64,000 nt of DNA from JBHJGM01 sp964405825 (GTDB lineage: Bacteria; Verrucomicrobiota; Verrucomicrobiia; Opitutales; JBHJGM01): assembly GCA_964405825.1 (NCBI GenBank), contig CAYOPI010000004.1, positions 1-64,000 of the forward strand, read 5' to 3'. The notes below the pieces were generated by a model. The model was not told where the DNA came from, searched no databases, and saw only the letters and a program-made list of their open reading frames with translations. The position numbers were made by a program, and so were the translations under genes. Below, in pieces: positions 61,980 to 64,000 of the stretch (position 1 is the first letter of the stretch; every line of letters starts with the position of its first letter).

Positions 61980-63608
61980 TCAGCGGCGGCGCAGCATGAA
62001 GACAAACAACCCGAAGAGCGCCCCGGCTGCCGGCAGGGCCAGCATCCGCACGCCCGCGCTCTGCAACTCGTCCGGCGTCATCGAGAGGCTGAAACGCAGC
62101 GGCTCGCGGGGCTCGAGGTTGAGCGCCTCCTCGCGATCGAGCATCCAGGCGAAGGACTTGCTGACGAGGATCTGGTTGCCGGCGTTGACGCGGAAGAAGT
62201 AGTTTTCAATCAGCCCCGGCGTGCCAAAAACCATCAGACGTCCGCCCGGCAGCCGCAGCGTGCCGGCGTTGCGTTCGGACAGGGCCGCCAGGCTCACCGG
62301 CCCCTGCAGATCGACGCCCTCGTCAAAGTTGATGCGCTGGTCGGGCGAGGTCTGCCGGTAGCTCAATTCCGCGTAGGAGTTGCGCGAGCTGCGCATCAGG
62401 GTGGTCACGCTCACGCGCGAATCCAGCGCCTGGCCGCTGACACGCTGCACCGGCCGGAAGAAACTGGAGTGAGTGCGCAGCCCGTGCTCGGCCATGAACT
62501 GCGTTGCCGGATGCGGGGCGAACTCGCTGATGATCGACTCGCGATCCTCGAAGATGGCGTCTTCCTCAAAGTCAAAGACCAGCATGTCGTCCACCTGCAG
62601 GCCCCACTCGCGCAGCAACTCACGCAGCGGCCCGTCGGCGCGCTCGGTCTCCAGGCTGCGCCACGGACCCATGAAAACCATCAGCCGACCGTTCTCCTGG
62701 TTGAGGTACCGCCGCAGCTTCTGCACCTCATACTCGCGCAAATTAGAGCGCGGACCAGGCAGCACCACCATGTCCGCATCCGACGGGATCGCCGGGGTGG
62801 TCAGCAGGTCCAGCTCCTCAACCTCGTAAAAGCCCTTCTCCAGGTAGTCATGCAGGATGCTCAACCCGTTGGTCGCGGTGCTGCGAAGCTGTGACTCCTG
62901 GTGGTTGTTGATGAAGTACACGCGGTAGCGCTTCGAACCGCTCACGTCGATCATCGCCAGCGTGAGCGCCTCCTCACCCCGGAAACTGGTCGCCTCGAGT
63001 TTGCGCGTCTCGGCGTTGGGCACGAGGTTGTACATGTCCCCGACCAAAAGCAGCCGGTGGCCGTGTTGGCCCACGACCAGCGCCGCGGGCAGGGCCTGGA
63101 AATTCTCCAGCCGCGCGGGTGGATCGATGCCGAACTGCTGAAAGAGATCCTGCACCCGCGCATGCTGCGTGTAGTAGTCCACCAGCTCGTAACGGACCTT
63201 GGCTTCGCCGTCGATGCGGGAGGCGTAGGTGTACTCGCGCAGCAGGCCTTCCAGATCGGCAAAGCCACGCTCGAAGGTCACTTCGTTGCGCGGAATCAGG
63301 CCGTAGACCATGACCGTCTCGTCGAGTTCGCGCAGGTAGCCGCGTGTCTCCGGCGTGAGCGAGTAGCGGCTGTCGCTCGTCAGGTCGATGCGCTCAAAGT
63401 GTATCGCCGCCAGATAGTTCAGGCTGAGAAAAAGCGTCAGCGTCAGGAATATCTGAGCCAGGCGGTTGAACCCGTCGAACCGCCGCGAGAAGCCAAAGTC
63501 GTCGAATCGCGAGGGCGCTGGCGAAACCGGGCCACGCGTCAGGCGCACCTTGCGCCTGGGCTCAGGCGCGGCGCCGGGAGTCGGGACTTCTGAAGATGCT
63601 TCGGACAC
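61980..63608 (-). CDS. GldG-family ABC transporter auxiliary protein
   Basis: The protein has 542 residues. A polar N-terminus (~1-48) is followed by a membrane segment (~50-68). The large extracytoplasmic region has FERIDLTSDSRYSLTPETRGYLREL, LVVGQHGHRLLLVGD, ADMVVLPGPRSNL and GRLMVFMGP, the pattern of GldG/DUF4350-type proteins. A second membrane segment closes the protein at ~520-538. Members work with GldF permeases and GldA ATPases; in Bacteroidota this set supports gliding, elsewhere the role is unclear. The partial permease gene is 38 bp upstream. Confidence 0.83.
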   Translation of the reverse strand: MSEASSEVPTPGAAPEPRRKVRLTRGPVSPAPSRFDDFGFSRRFDGFNRLAQIFLTLTLFLSLNYLAAIHFERIDLTSDSRYSLTPETRGYLRELDETVMVYGLIPRNEVTFERGFADLEGLLREYTYASRIDGEAKVRYELVDYYTQHARVQDLFQQFGIDPPARLENFQALPAALVVGQHGHRLLLVGDMYNLVPNAETRKLEATSFRGEEALTLAMIDVSGSKRYRVYFINNHQESQLRSTATNGLSILHDYLEKGFYEVEELDLLTTPAIPSDADMVVLPGPRSNLREYEVQKLRRYLNQENGRLMVFMGPWRSLETERADGPLRELLREWGLQVDDMLVFDFEEDAIFEDRESIISEFAPHPATQFMAEHGLRTHSSFFRPVQRVSGQALDSRVSVTTLMRSSRNSYAELSYRQTSPDQRINFDEGVDLQGPVSLAALSERNAGTLRLPGGRLMVFGTPGLIENYFFRVNAGNQILVSKSFAWMLDREEALNLEPREPLRFSLSMTPDELQSAGVRMLALPAAGALFGLFVFMLRRR

Positions 63609-63646
63609 GCGTGTTCAGGCAAACAGGGCCACGGCAAAAAGGCGAG

Positions 63647-64000
63647 TCAGCTGCGGGCCTCCACCACCAGCATGGTCACCCCCAGGGTGACGGCCGCACC
63701 GCTCAGGTAAAAGAAAAACGGGCGCGTATCCAGCACGCCGCGGCTGAAATCCTCCAGGTGCTGGAAGGTCAACAAATAGTCCAGCAACACCTCGAAATGT
63801 TCCATCCAGGCAAAGTCCGCCTCATCCAGCAAAAAGAGCAGAAAGCCCGAGATGATGAGCACAAACAGCAACCCGAACGACAGCATCCCGGCCACCAGCT
63901 GCGTCCGCGTCAGACTGCTGGTGAGCAGACCCACGGCCACGTAGAACGCGCCGCTGAGCGAGACAAACGTCATGCCGCCCACCAGCACGGCCGGATCGAT
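63647..64000 (-). CDS. ABC-2 type permease (GldF-like), N-terminus beyond window
   Basis: The last 117 residues of a membrane protein run in from the right edge with no break. Hydrophobic segments are seen at MTFVSLSGAFYVAVGLL, MLSFGLLFVLIISGFLLFLL and the C-terminal YLSGAAVTLGVTMLVVE, as in ABC-2 permeases next to gldG genes. The ATPase gene would be expected further right. DSRGVLD-type loops (FSRGVLDTRPFFFY) near the end are usual for GldF-like proteins. Confidence 0.8.
   Translation of the reverse strand: MDPAVLVGGMTFVSLSGAFYVAVGLLTSSLTRTQLVAGMLSFGLLFVLIISGFLLFLLDEADFAWMEHFEVLLDYLLTFQHLEDFSRGVLDTRPFFFYLSGAAVTLGVTMLVVEARS

Overview
The window looks like a draft chromosomal scaffold (three runs of N) from a GC-rich Gram-negative bacterium of the Verrucomicrobiota, probably the Opitutae/Puniceicoccales side. 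This assignment is an inference. It rests on secreted and cytoplasmic glycoside hydrolases next to a Cys-type sulfatase, several Gfo/Idh/MocA oxidoreductases, a DUF6785-type multi-pass membrane protein, a GxxExxY remnant, and a GldF/GldG/DUF4340 cluster, together with ordinary housekeeping genes. I found no rRNA, tRNA, CRISPR array, insertion sequence or phage module.

Layout. 1-10 kb is a polysaccharide-degradation region: a truncated six-hairpin glycosidase, two secreted clan-A-like glycosidases and a sulfatase. 10-19 kb carries a membrane DsrE-like protein, endonuclease III, a glycine decarboxylase P protein that reads as a GcvPA-GcvPB fusion, a YdjC-type deacetylase, an oxidoreductase and a DUF6785 membrane protein. 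19-25 kb has a methyltransferase, a ruvB broken by assembly gaps, a GYF-domain membrane protein, an SprA-related protein that lacks the family histidines, a membrane-anchored MsrB and a second oxidoreductase. 25-31 kb holds a GH2 beta-mannosidase, a DUF6941-like protein, a PfkB kinase, proA and a small secreted protein. 31-36 kb is a compact uronate-type operon (regulator, GH88, TIM-barrel protein, oxidoreductase, SDR) divergent from a KDPG aldolase gene. 36-37 kb is a Phd/PIN toxin-antitoxin pair with GGTCA-containing repeats around it.

37-43 kb is a membrane-microdomain operon: a long NfeD with two ClpP-type domains (the first apparently dead), a short NfeD and the flotillin-like FloA. A GxxExxY pseudogene bracketed by CACRGAA repeats sits inside it. 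43-47 kb has a RodZ-like protein and FtsK. 47-53 kb is a co-directional run manA-grpE-dnaJ-acyltransferase-rfaE2-purN-prmA. On the minus strand, 57-53 kb is accB-accC-asp23/yqhY-amaP-like-thiE, a gene order that recalls the Firmicutes accB-accC-yqhY operon. 64-57 kb is gldF (partial)-gldG-DUF4340-AsmA-like.

The points most worth a second look are the accBC-Asp23-AmaP block in a Gram-negative context, the tandem-ClpP NfeD with a pseudo-protease half next to FloA, the repeat-bracketed GxxExxY remnant, the toxin-antitoxin repeat set, the regulator/palindrome of the uronate operon, and the chimeric ruvB assembly, which warns against over-reading 20.4-21.3 kb.
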